Source of the DNA: JBCAWW01 sp039024315
Lineage (GTDB): Bacteria > Bacteroidota > Bacteroidia > J057
Length of the DNA: 14,954 nt
Assembly: GCA_039024315.1 (NCBI GenBank)
Contig: JBCCQN010000197.1
Coordinates: forward strand, 1-14,954
Reading direction: 5' to 3'
Shown: positions 1-6,964 of the stretch, one piece after another
Numbering within the stretch: the first letter of the stretch is position 1
How the letters are laid out: each line of letters begins with the position of its first letter
Notes under the pieces: generated by a model
What the model was told of the DNA's origin: nothing
Databases searched by the model: none
Seen by the model: the letters and a program-made list of their open reading frames with translations, nothing else
Translations under genes and position numbers: made by a program

Positions 1-309
1 AATCTATCGATTCGCTTGCGAATTTCCCCTCTTGGGAGGGGCCAGGGGTGGGCATGACACCATCAGAACATGATTTTTTACCACTTTTTCGCTGAATAAT
101 CCCTTAGCTTGACGCGAATGCGAAAGCTTTCGGGAGTAAACAAAAACCCAATCCTCTATATACCTAAGCCTCCAAAAAGCGAAGCTAGCAGCCATCCTTC
201 TCTTGCAGGCCAAATACCTTGCTGCGATGAATTGCCAAGTGCGCTATTTGGTGGTTGTAGGCTTATAATAGATATGTATGTTCCTAAAACAGCCCTTCAT
301 TGTAGGGAG
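1..309. other. Region without a supportable gene
   Basis: No open frame here has a recognisable product, signal peptide or domain. Short frames exist on both strands, but their translations look like low-complexity read-through, and one runs straight through the hairpin repeat near the left edge. The stretch lies downstream of the minus-strand gene ending at 310. It could hold the 3' untranslated region of that gene or the degraded end of something lying left of the window. I see no tRNA, rRNA or CRISPR pattern. Confidence 0.5.
10..50. repeat. REP-like hairpin repeat at left edge
   Basis: Two adjacent inverted repeats are visible: ATTCGC-TT-GCGAAT at 10-23, then CCCCTC-TTGG-GAGGGG at 26-41 followed by a CCAGGGGTGGG tail. 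C/G-rich stems with a GGGG(T)G tail resemble dispersed intergenic repeats seen in many Bacteroidota genomes, but that likeness is from memory. The second stem could also act as a weak transcription stop, although no T-run follows on either strand. Confidence 0.4.
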
Positions 310-927
310 CTATTTCATCAAAAACCTTATGCCAAAGCTGAAAGGTATAAAGTCTTCCCAAGTAGTATTCGAGCTATCAATCGCTATAAAGTACTGGTCA
401 ATATGTGCCAAGCCATACCCCCCACTAATGCTTAATGATAGAAATGGCAGCAAAGAATAATCAAGGCCCAACATGATAGTCCCCATGTTTGCATAACTAG
501 TAAATCCAGTAATTGTGCTCAGGGCAGTTTTAATTCGATGAAAAATAAGCGTGTTATCAGAAAAGTACGAGAGGTGCCTATAGTTTAAATCACCAAATAA
601 GGTCATTTTGGGAAATAAATCTATTATAGAATATCTATAACCTATTTGGAAGCCAAGAGGAGTCCTTTTCGTAAAATTAAAGTTGAAATAGTACTTGTCA
701 TAAATATCAAACTTGCCATAGATGGTATGACGACGAAAACTAAAAAGTACTCCTGGACTGTAAGACTGGATCCTTTTCAGTTGAAATGTACTAAAAACCG
801 TAGTACTTAAACTCAATTGTATTTTGACTCTGTCCCTACTTTCCTGACCATATGAAGAATTCACTGATAAAGACAAAAAAATAATCGCCAAACGGATAAT
901 AAGCCTACCGCTTTTTAAGCACTTCAT
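310..927 (-). CDS. Exported hypothetical protein, possible small outer-membrane beta-barrel
   Basis: I do not recognise a named family. From the ATG at 927 the protein is 205 residues and begins with a convincing signal peptide: a basic start (MKCLKSGR), a hydrophobic core (LIIRLAIIFLSLSV), and a likely cleavage after SYGQ. The mature part is rich in aromatic and alternating polar/apolar residues (for example YYFNFNF and FSFRRHTIYGKFDIY) and ends in FSFGIRFLMK. That pattern fits a small outer-membrane beta-barrel, but it is inference. In-frame upstream starts exist (ATG at 951, TTG at 972); I prefer 927 because it gives a normal signal peptide length. The gene lies about 80 bp downstream of the histidine kinase on the same strand, so it could be the tail of the exporter operon or an independent gene. 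It is clearly more AT-rich than the exporter genes, which hints at a separate origin or relaxed constraint. Confidence 0.6.
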   Translation of the reverse strand: MKCLKSGRLIIRLAIIFLSLSVNSSYGQESRDRVKIQLSLSTTVFSTFQLKRIQSYSPGVLFSFRRHTIYGKFDIYDKYYFNFNFTKRTPLGFQIGYRYSIIDLFPKMTLFGDLNYRHLSYFSDNTLIFHRIKTALSTITGFTSYANMGTIMLGLDYSLLPFLSLSISGGYGLAHIDQYFIAIDSSNTTWEDFIPFSFGIRFLMK

Positions 928-1006
928 GATGGGAGAAATTATTTCCTTCATTTGGTTTTGAAAGTAATACAAAACCCTCCTCTCTTAGTACTCAAAAAAT
1001 TATACA

Positions 1007-2296
1007 CTACCCCAACTGTATCCGAAAACGGGTCCAGCCATCATTTTCGGTCTGCAAAGAAAACGGAAAACCATGTTGATGCAGCACTTCGCGCACCAAA
1101 GTCAAGCCTATCCCCTGCCCTGTGGGTTTGGTACTAAAGAAAGGCGAAAATAGCTTTTGCGCGATCTCCTGAGGGATGCCGGGACCATTGTCTTCGACGA
1201 TCAGCTGAGGAGGGTTGGCCTGCACGACGAGTCTTACTAGCCCATCTTTATTGACGGATTCGCAGGCATTTTTGACCAAATTGAGCAGGACTTGTTCCAT
1301 GAGAGCCGTATCCAAAAAGCAATCTTGAGCATCATCTTGCACGATGATTTCAAAATCAATATTGCGGCCGCTGGCATGCACCTTCATGAGAGCCTTGATC
1401 TGACTCACAAAGCCCATGAGATTGACCTTCTCTTTCTTGGGTTGAGGCAGTCGGATCACCTGAGCAAAGTTTTGCATGAAGATATTGAGTCGATCATTGC
1501 GATCAATCGCTACTTGCAAGATCTCCTGCGTATCCTCCAATCCTTCTTCCTGCTGTATTTCCTGCACGCTGTTTAGGATCGAATTGATCGCTCCTATCGA
1601 ATTGTTGACCTCATGTGCCATCATGCGGATCACCTTGCCATAGGCCATTTTTTCTGTGGCTAGCAACTCTCTGGAGAGTTCTTCGATCAAGACAAACCTT
1701 CTGGGGAAACCGCGATGCACAAATTGCGAGATGTGGCATTTGTATTTGGCGAGGCCATGCAGAGTGATTACTTCCGAAGAGCCTTCCGGGATCTTGCGGA
1801 TTTCGGGAATCAGCGGGTGTTGAACGTTCGCCAAAGGCTGACGGGTCCAACTCTCATCTAGGCCCAATAGCGTGATGGCCACAGGGTTGAGATAAGTGAT
1901 TTCCTCATCGTAATCGAGCAAGATGATGCCATTGGGCGAAGCATCGATCAAGCGCTCCAAGAAGAAATGTTGTTCTTGCAAGTGCTTGCGCTCCGCTCTA
2001 ATATCCACCACTAATTGATTGTAGAGCTCACTAACTTTTTTGAGCTCGGGAGAGCCCCCTTTGCGAAATTGAATCTGAAAGTCTTCTGCTTCAAGCGTAT
2101 CAATTCCTTCTTGAATGCGATTGACAGGCTTTGACCAAGCTTTGTAGATACGATAGCCAACAAAAAGAGAGATCGCTAAGCCGATTTCGATGGGATAGAG
2201 CCACCAAACTTCGTCTTGAAACAGATACCAAGTCAAAGCCAAAAATCCCCCATGCAAGATGACAAGATAGATCCAATATTGTAGTTTAAGCGTCAT
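1007..2296 (-). CDS. Membrane histidine kinase with PAS domain (NtrY/NtrB-like)
   Basis: This is the sensor kinase of a two-component pair; it should autophosphorylate and pass phosphate to the adjacent NtrC-type regulator. From the ATG at 2296 it is 429 residues. Two transmembrane segments (about 7-26 and 33-53) enclose only a handful of periplasmic residues. A HAMP-like linker (about 55-105) and a PAS-like domain (about 110-205) follow. The phosphoacceptor H228 sits in MMAHEVNNSIGAI. The ATPase domain shows an N-box (NLVKNACES, N343), G1 (DNGPG, 369-373), an F-box (LFSPFFSTK) and G2 (GQGIGL, 393-398), all intact. The gene overlaps the regulator by 11 bp. An in-frame TTG lies 12 bp further upstream; the ATG is the better choice. 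With so little periplasmic sequence, the signal is probably read in the membrane, through the transporter, or by the cytoplasmic PAS domain. The ligand is unknown. Confidence 0.9.
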   Translation of the reverse strand: MTLKLQYWIYLVILHGGFLALTWYLFQDEVWWLYPIEIGLAISLFVGYRIYKAWSKPVNRIQEGIDTLEAEDFQIQFRKGGSPELKKVSELYNQLVVDIRAERKHLQEQHFFLERLIDASPNGIILLDYDEEITYLNPVAITLLGLDESWTRQPLANVQHPLIPEIRKIPEGSSEVITLHGLAKYKCHISQFVHRGFPRRFVLIEELSRELLATEKMAYGKVIRMMAHEVNNSIGAINSILNSVQEIQQEEGLEDTQEILQVAIDRNDRLNIFMQNFAQVIRLPQPKKEKVNLMGFVSQIKALMKVHASGRNIDFEIIVQDDAQDCFLDTALMEQVLLNLVKNACESVNKDGLVRLVVQANPPQLIVEDNGPGIPQEIAQKLFSPFFSTKPTGQGIGLTLVREVLHQHGFPFSLQTENDGWTRFRIQLG

Positions 2297-3656
2297 AGGG
2301 GATATCAAATTTGGCGAGTCGGCGGTAGAGAGCTGAGCGTGTCAATCCCAAGGATTGAGCCGCTAAACTCACTCGATTGTTGTGATAAGCCATGGCCTGC
2401 AAAATCATCTGGCGCTCCATCTCTTCGAGGGTGATCTCCCCTACTTCTGGCAGGGTGATGGTTTCAGAATCGTTTTCCTCCGCATCATAATGCCGAGTAA
2501 AATGCTTGATCTCAAGTAGATCATCGGTAGAAACCAAAACGGTCCGTTCGACGAGATTGCGTAGCTGTCGGATGTTGCCAGGAAAGGCTTGGCTTTGCAG
2601 CCATTTTAAGGCGGAAGCACTAATTTGAAGAGCCGGTCGCCGATAGAGTTGTTTGAGATTATCAATAAAGTGTTTGACCAAAAGCGGGATATCACTTGAG
2701 CGTTCCCGCAGGGAGGGCAAACGCAGAACAATCAGGTTGAGGCGATAAAACAAATCTTCCCGAAAACCCCCACTTTGGACCATTTGCTTGAGGTCTTTGT
2801 TGGTGGCGCTGATCACGCGAACGTCCACCTTTTGGGCTTTGCTACTTCCTAGGACCTCGAAGGTTTTTTCTTGTAGCACCCGTAATAATTTTACCTGAGA
2901 GGCAAGATCCAGCTCACCGATTTCGTCCAAGAATATCGTGCCGCGATCAGCGACCTCAAAACGACCTTTGCGATCGGCCACGGCTCCCGTAAAAGCGCCT
3001 TTTTTGTGGCCAAACATCTCCGATTCAAAGAGACTGGAAGAAATGCCTCCTAGATTGACTTTGACGAAAGCATTCTTGGCGCGTTCGCTGGCTTCGTGTA
3101 TAGCTTCGGCGAGCAACTCCTTACCGGTTCCACTTTCACCGAGGACTAGTACGCTGGCATCAGTGGGACTGACGCGTTCAGCTAGCTGTAACACCTCTAA
3201 AAGGGCCGGATCTTGACCAATAATCGCGCTGCCTACGAAGGTCTTTTCTTTGTTTTGGCTCTCCTCCGGAGAACGCAAGAGCTGCAATTGAGTAGCTACT
3301 GATTGGAGGAGGGCGGCATTGTTCCAAGGTTTGGTCAAAAAGTCCTTGGCGCCGGCTTTCATGCCAGCAACTGCAAGTTCAAGAGAGCCCCATCCCGTCA
3401 TGAGTATGACTGGGATGGTAGCATCTTTTTGAACAATCCTATTTAAAGTCTCTAATCCTTGATCTCCAGTGGTTTCCACTGAAAAATTCATGTCCAATAA
3501 GATCAGATCAGGCCGAAAACGATCGAGGCACAGCATCGCCTCTTCTGGCTCAAAAGCGAGCTCTACTAGATAACCTTTGCGCTTGAGCAACAATTGTAGC
3601 GAAGCGCAGACGGCAGTATCGTCTTCGATGATCAGGATCAAGGGACTATTCTTCAT
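2286..3656 (-). CDS. NtrC-family sigma-54-dependent response regulator
   Basis: This is a transcription activator that, once phosphorylated, remodels sigma-54 RNA polymerase using ATP. All three modules are present in 456 residues. The receiver domain (1-120) has the acidic pocket E11-D12-D13, phosphoacceptor D55, T87 and K109. The AAA+ domain (about 140-375) has Walker A GESGTGKE (173-180), the sigma-54 contact loop GAFTGA (220-225), Walker B GTIFLDE (239-245) and an arginine-finger region (FREDLFYRLN). The C-terminal Fis-type helix-turn-helix (about 408-456) has the helix pair RVSLAAQSLGLTRSALYRRL. No key residue is missing, so it should be fully active on sigma-54. It overlaps the permease gene upstream by 11 bp and the kinase gene downstream by 11 bp. 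The likely target is the exporter operon it belongs to (see the promoter entries); that link is inference from context. Confidence 0.95.
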   Translation of the reverse strand: MKNSPLILIIEDDTAVCASLQLLLKRKGYLVELAFEPEEAMLCLDRFRPDLILLDMNFSVETTGDQGLETLNRIVQKDATIPVILMTGWGSLELAVAGMKAGAKDFLTKPWNNAALLQSVATQLQLLRSPEESQNKEKTFVGSAIIGQDPALLEVLQLAERVSPTDASVLVLGESGTGKELLAEAIHEASERAKNAFVKVNLGGISSSLFESEMFGHKKGAFTGAVADRKGRFEVADRGTIFLDEIGELDLASQVKLLRVLQEKTFEVLGSSKAQKVDVRVISATNKDLKQMVQSGGFREDLFYRLNLIVLRLPSLRERSSDIPLLVKHFIDNLKQLYRRPALQISASALKWLQSQAFPGNIRQLRNLVERTVLVSTDDLLEIKHFTRHYDAEENDSETITLPEVGEITLEEMERQMILQAMAYHNNRVSLAAQSLGLTRSALYRRLAKFDIPYDA

Positions 3657-4812
3657 GGAGCGCCAAGGCTGGATGTATCTGTGAGGCTTGAGTGCTTGGG
3701 TATAAGGTACAAATGGCTACTAGGACGAATATGATCGCCATCGAGGCTAGCATACCATAGATAAAGATATGGTTTCCTACTTCGAATATCTTCATAATCG
3801 GCAATTGAACGGCAAAAATAAGCCCGATAAATACGCCAATGCTGGTAATGATCATCATTTCGAGCAAGAACTGCGCGATGATGTTGCCTGAAGGCGCGCC
3901 AAGCGCTCTTCTCAAGCCAATTTCAGCACGACGCTTTTTGATGTTGTACATCAAAACTCCCAAGAGCCCAAGGGCAATATTGAAGACCAAAAAGCCACAG
4001 ATGGAGAGCAAAGCTACGATGGGAATCCAAGTTTGATCACTCTTGCGCTTGCGCTGGGTTTCTTCATGATAGATGACAAAATCCCAGCCTCTGGCGATGT
4101 TGCGGATCGTGCGATTGACCGTTTCTTCGAAAGCAGGGGGTGTACCAGGTTGTATCCGAATGACCAAACCAAGATTATCATCGTCCTCGGGTTTCATGTA
4201 GAAAAAGGAAAGCGTTCGCTCTTCTTCAAATTCGCCTAGATACTTGTAGTGATCTACAACTCCCACGATCTTTTGCTCACCATCTAACTGAATAATACGA
4301 CCCACCACGGAGGAATCTTTGAAATAAGTATCACGCAGCAATTTTGTTATCACCATAGGCGAATACTTACCATTAGTGTTGGACTCATTGAACCATTCTC
4401 CTTCAATAATGTCAAGGCCCATGGCATCAGCAAAGCCTTCATCTGCCTTAATTATATTTGTCTGAAGCTCAAAGCCGTTATCATCATTAGTGGTGATCCA
4501 GTTGGAGTTACTAAAGGGTAGTACATCAAAGGAGAAACCGGTAGTTACGATTTCCGGCATCGCATTGAGCGCTTGGGTCAGCGATCGTTTGGTATTGACG
4601 ATGCCTGCAGAGTCTCGCTCTGTAGGGAGGCTCAGCTGGGCAATCCAAACGTCTTCGGTATCAAATCCTAGCGGAGAACGGTAGTTTTCGAGTTGATAAA
4701 ACACAAAACTCAAAACCACGAAGAGGATAAGGAAAGCGAAAAACATCTCAATGATAATGAGGGAATTTTGACGCTTTCGATTCCAGATCATTTTAAATAT
4801 TTGGCGAATCAT
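3646..4812 (-). CDS. ABC transporter permease, MacB/FtsX type (second permease)
   Basis: This is an inner-membrane subunit of a type VII (MacB/LolCDE-like) ABC transporter, a class that works mechanically on periplasmic substrates. Its 388 residues have one N-terminal membrane helix (about 17-41, SLIIIEMFFAFLILFVVLSF) and a large periplasmic domain. Three C-terminal helices make up the FtsX domain: IPIVALLSICGFLVFNIALG, IIAQFLLEMMIITSIGVFIG and YGMLASMAIIFVLVAICTLY. The coupling-helix region RRAEIGLRRALGA before the third helix and the closing motif YPSTQASQIHPALALHEE are typical. No ATPase domain is fused to it, so it must use the separate ATPase encoded upstream. The start ATG overlaps the stop of the preceding permease in an ATGA arrangement, so the two are probably made in equal amounts and pair as a heterodimer. 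The substrate cannot be read from sequence. Confidence 0.9.
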   Translation of the reverse strand: MIRQIFKMIWNRKRQNSLIIIEMFFAFLILFVVLSFVFYQLENYRSPLGFDTEDVWIAQLSLPTERDSAGIVNTKRSLTQALNAMPEIVTTGFSFDVLPFSNSNWITTNDDNGFELQTNIIKADEGFADAMGLDIIEGEWFNESNTNGKYSPMVITKLLRDTYFKDSSVVGRIIQLDGEQKIVGVVDHYKYLGEFEEERTLSFFYMKPEDDDNLGLVIRIQPGTPPAFEETVNRTIRNIARGWDFVIYHEETQRKRKSDQTWIPIVALLSICGFLVFNIALGLLGVLMYNIKKRRAEIGLRRALGAPSGNIIAQFLLEMMIITSIGVFIGLIFAVQLPIMKIFEVGNHIFIYGMLASMAIIFVLVAICTLYPSTQASQIHPALALHEE

Positions 4813-6143
4813 GCTGCGTTTTCTTTAAGGGCGGATACTACGTGAAGGCGGGACATACGAAGGGCTGGAAGGAGGCCTGAAAGGACCCCAAAGAAGAGAC
4901 AAACCAAAAATCCGTAGAAGAAGACGGTTGGATTGAACTTCAGCGTAAGATCAGTGAGGATGTTACTGTCATTGATCAAATAGATCAGACCAAGGGCCAT
5001 GAGGCAACCGAGTACACCTCCAATCAGGGTGAGGATAACGTTCTCGAAGAGAAACTGAACCAAAAGGTGCTGCGTATTCGCGCCAAATGCCTTTCGCACG
5101 CCAATTTCAGAGCTTCGCTCCATGATGCGGGTAACGTTGACATTGATTAGGTTGAGCGTAGGGAGAAGAATAAAAAGACTCATCAAACCTCCGAAAATGA
5201 GGATGAAGACGCGCATACTATCCTCTTTGTCTTCCTCATAAAACATCCCAAAGGCAAAGCGTTCGACAAGGTCGTAGGAACCAAGCTCCAACTTATTATA
5301 CTCATCAGGATTTGGCAAAGGAATCACCTCTTCCATTCGGCGCAATTCGTCGTCAAAAAGCGGTAGTTCGCTCGCATCACCAAGTAAAAACGCACCCTCA
5401 AAGGGACCTTGTAAACTGTTTTCTTTTAATACACTTGGCCGCATAAAGGTATAAGGCATATACACATCGGCATGAAGAGATTGCTTACTTGGACTCAAAG
5501 ATTCCACCACTCCGACTACTTCAAAATTGGTTTGATTGACAAAGACTTCTCTACCTAGGGCCTTTTCACCACTGCCAAAGTAGGCCAGTCTAGCATCTTC
5601 TGAGATAACTGCCTTCGGCAAACGATTTTTCACATCATCAGCATAGTAGGGACCTCCTTCAATAAAATTGAAACTAAAGACCTCCCAGTAGGTGGCATCG
5701 TTGTAAATACCCGAGAAGGTCAACTTGTTGCTATTGAGGAAGATATCAAAACTATGCCTAGTACTGTATTTCGTCATCTTTTCGACATAAGGCATATCAT
5801 CGAGGTACTCATTTAGCAACTTAAAAGATGGGTCAGACATCGATACCGAACGACTTACCTCATTGGTGTTTTCGACGGTATCATATACCATTACCCCATT
5901 TTGCAAGGTGCTATCCACCACCAAGGTGGTATCGGTTACCATATGGCGTTGCACTACCCTCGTCAAAAAGGAAATACGGTCGGCCTTATCAAAGGGCGCA
6001 TGGCTCCCCAACTGATCGTCGAGAAAAGCAGTCAGCACCATCAGGATCATCAGCGTGAAGCTGATCCCAAAGAGGCTGATAAAAGTGTAGAAGCGATTAC
6101 GCCCCATCACTTTAAAAGCTAGTTTTATATAGTTTTTGAACAT
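4809..6143 (-). CDS. ABC transporter permease, MacB/FtsX type (first permease)
   Basis: This is an inner-membrane subunit with the same fold as the downstream permease but clearly divergent in sequence. From the ATG at 6143 it is 444 residues: an N-terminal helix (about 17-41, FYTFISLFGISFTLMILMVL), a long periplasmic MacB-type core, then three helices containing VFILIFGGLMSLFILLPTL, NVILTLIGGVLGCLMALGL and FFYGFLVCLFFGVLSGLLP. The FtsX signature SEIGVRKAFGA is present, and the C terminus LPALRMSRLHVVSALKENAA matches the family. The open frame extends upstream to 6191 through the 28-bp palindrome between this gene and the ATPase gene. That extension (MCRVAKFCDPTETEKK) is not family-like, so I start at MFKNYIKLAFK. 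It is about 56 residues longer than its partner, mostly in the periplasmic domain, which suggests unequal roles in contacting substrate or adaptor. Confidence 0.9.
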   Translation of the reverse strand: MFKNYIKLAFKVMGRNRFYTFISLFGISFTLMILMVLTAFLDDQLGSHAPFDKADRISFLTRVVQRHMVTDTTLVVDSTLQNGVMVYDTVENTNEVSRSVSMSDPSFKLLNEYLDDMPYVEKMTKYSTRHSFDIFLNSNKLTFSGIYNDATYWEVFSFNFIEGGPYYADDVKNRLPKAVISEDARLAYFGSGEKALGREVFVNQTNFEVVGVVESLSPSKQSLHADVYMPYTFMRPSVLKENSLQGPFEGAFLLGDASELPLFDDELRRMEEVIPLPNPDEYNKLELGSYDLVERFAFGMFYEEDKEDSMRVFILIFGGLMSLFILLPTLNLINVNVTRIMERSSEIGVRKAFGANTQHLLVQFLFENVILTLIGGVLGCLMALGLIYLINDSNILTDLTLKFNPTVFFYGFLVCLFFGVLSGLLPALRMSRLHVVSALKENAA

Positions 6144-6159
6144 TTTTTTTTCGGTTTCC

Positions 6160-6187
6160 GTAGGGTCGCAAAATTTTGCGACCCTAC
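6160..6187. repeat. Perfect 28-bp palindrome between ATPase and permease genes
   Basis: Every base pairs with its partner about the centre at 6173/6174; each half is GTAGGGTCGCAAAA. It lies 17 bp upstream of the permease ATG and 23 bp downstream of the ATPase stop, so it should form a very stable stem in the operon mRNA. The GTAGGG edge resembles the GTAGGGG edge of the repeat at 12213-12236, which suggests a shared REP-type (possibly RAYT-mobilised) family; that is inference. It could stabilise the upstream mRNA, weaken read-through, or mask the permease start. Confidence 0.8.
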
Positions 6188-6209
6188 ACATTTACATGTT
6201 TATAAAACA

Positions 6210-6875
6210 TTAGCTTACCTTCTGACCATCAAATAATCTCACCAGACGATGCGTCTTGCGGGCCATAGATTCGTCGTGCGTTACCATCACGATGGTGGTG
6301 TCATCATTTTCATTGAGGGAGAGCAAGATGTCCATGATCTCATTACCCATTACTGAGTCGAGATTACCTGTGGGCTCATCTGCTAATATGATATTGGGGC
6401 GGCCTACGATGGCTCTGGCAATCGCGACGCGTTGCTTTTGTCCACCAGACAACTGGCGTGGGAAGTGCTTCATACGATTTTGCAGCCCTACTTTTACCAA
6501 AGCTTCTTCGGCCAGATCACGGCGTTCGCCAGCGCTCATTTTACGATAGATGAGGGGGAGTTCGACATTGTCGATGACCGAAAGATCATTGATCAGATGA
6601 AAGCTCTGGAAGATGAAACCCAAATGCTCATTGCGAAAGCGGGCCAAAGAGCGAGTATTGTAAGCATGGATACTTTCGCCGTCGAGACTTACTTCGCCAT
6701 TGCTAGGTTCATCTAGCAGGCCCATGATGTTGAGGAGGGTGGACTTGCCACAACCTGAAGGGCCCATGATGGATAGAAATTCGCCCTTTTCTACCTGCAT
6801 ATTGATTTCATTCAAGGCAAGGGTCTCGACCGTCTGGGTCCGATAAACTTTACTGACGTTGTTGAGCGTAATCAT
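6210..6875 (-). CDS. ABC transporter ATP-binding protein, LolD/MacB-N type
   Basis: This is the cytoplasmic ATPase that powers the two permeases. At 221 residues it has the normal length for the LolD/FtsE/MacB-N group. All motifs are intact: Walker A GPSGCGKST (38-46), Q-loop Q90 in GFIFQSFHL, signature LSGGQKQR (142-149), Walker B IILADEPTGNLD (162-173) and H-loop H200 in VTHD. The LADEPTGNLD form and the PSNGEV segment are typical of this subclass, which serves FtsX-fold permeases rather than importers. The ATG at 6875 begins directly with MITLNNVSKVY, the usual beta-strand start of the family. It sits between the TolC-like gene (89 bp upstream) and the permeases (66 bp downstream, with the palindrome between). 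Confidence 0.95.
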   Translation of the reverse strand: MITLNNVSKVYRTQTVETLALNEINMQVEKGEFLSIMGPSGCGKSTLLNIMGLLDEPSNGEVSLDGESIHAYNTRSLARFRNEHLGFIFQSFHLINDLSVIDNVELPLIYRKMSAGERRDLAEEALVKVGLQNRMKHFPRQLSGGQKQRVAIARAIVGRPNIILADEPTGNLDSVMGNEIMDILLSLNENDDTTIVMVTHDESMARKTHRLVRLFDGQKVS

Positions 6876-6911
6876 ATTATTAGAGAGTTAAAAGGATTCT
6901 GAGGATAGTGA

Positions 6912-6955
6912 AAGCCGTAATAATGGCTTGATATAGTTTCCACCAATCTTGGTGG
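6912..6955. repeat. Two small hairpins in the TolC-ATPase gap
   Basis: CCACCAA-TC-TTGGTGG (6940-6955) is a perfect 7-bp inverted repeat 9 bp beyond the TolC-like stop codon. AAGCC/GGCTT (6912-6916 with 6925-6929) forms a second, weaker stem. Neither is followed by a T-run on the minus strand, so they are poor terminators. They may be mRNA-stability or processing structures within the operon. Confidence 0.45.
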
Positions 6956-6964
6956 AGATGTTTC

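Noticed and set aside
4..213. Minus-strand open frame of 69 codons at the left edge
   Set aside because: Its end is translated from the CCCCTC/GAGGGG repeat, the rest shows no domain or signal peptide, and nothing supports expression.
395..412. TTGGCACATATTGACC on minus as a sigma-54 promoter
   Set aside because: The -24 box is good but the -12 box (GACC) fails, and it lies within a coding region with no downstream gene to serve.
109..435. Plus-strand open frame overlapping the barrel-like gene
   Set aside because: It is antisense to the better-supported exported protein and has no recognisable features.
975..981. AGGAGGG on minus as a ribosome-binding site for the barrel-like gene
   Set aside because: It is only 2 nt from the TTG at 972 and 23 nt from the ATG at 951, so it fits neither.
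2297..2308. TTG start for the histidine kinase, four codons earlier
   Set aside because: The ATG at 2296 gives a normal start before the first membrane helix, and no ribosome-binding site favours the TTG.
6144..6191. Upstream extension of the first permease
   Set aside because: It is the translation of the 28-bp palindrome and a T/A run, and it is unlike permease N termini.
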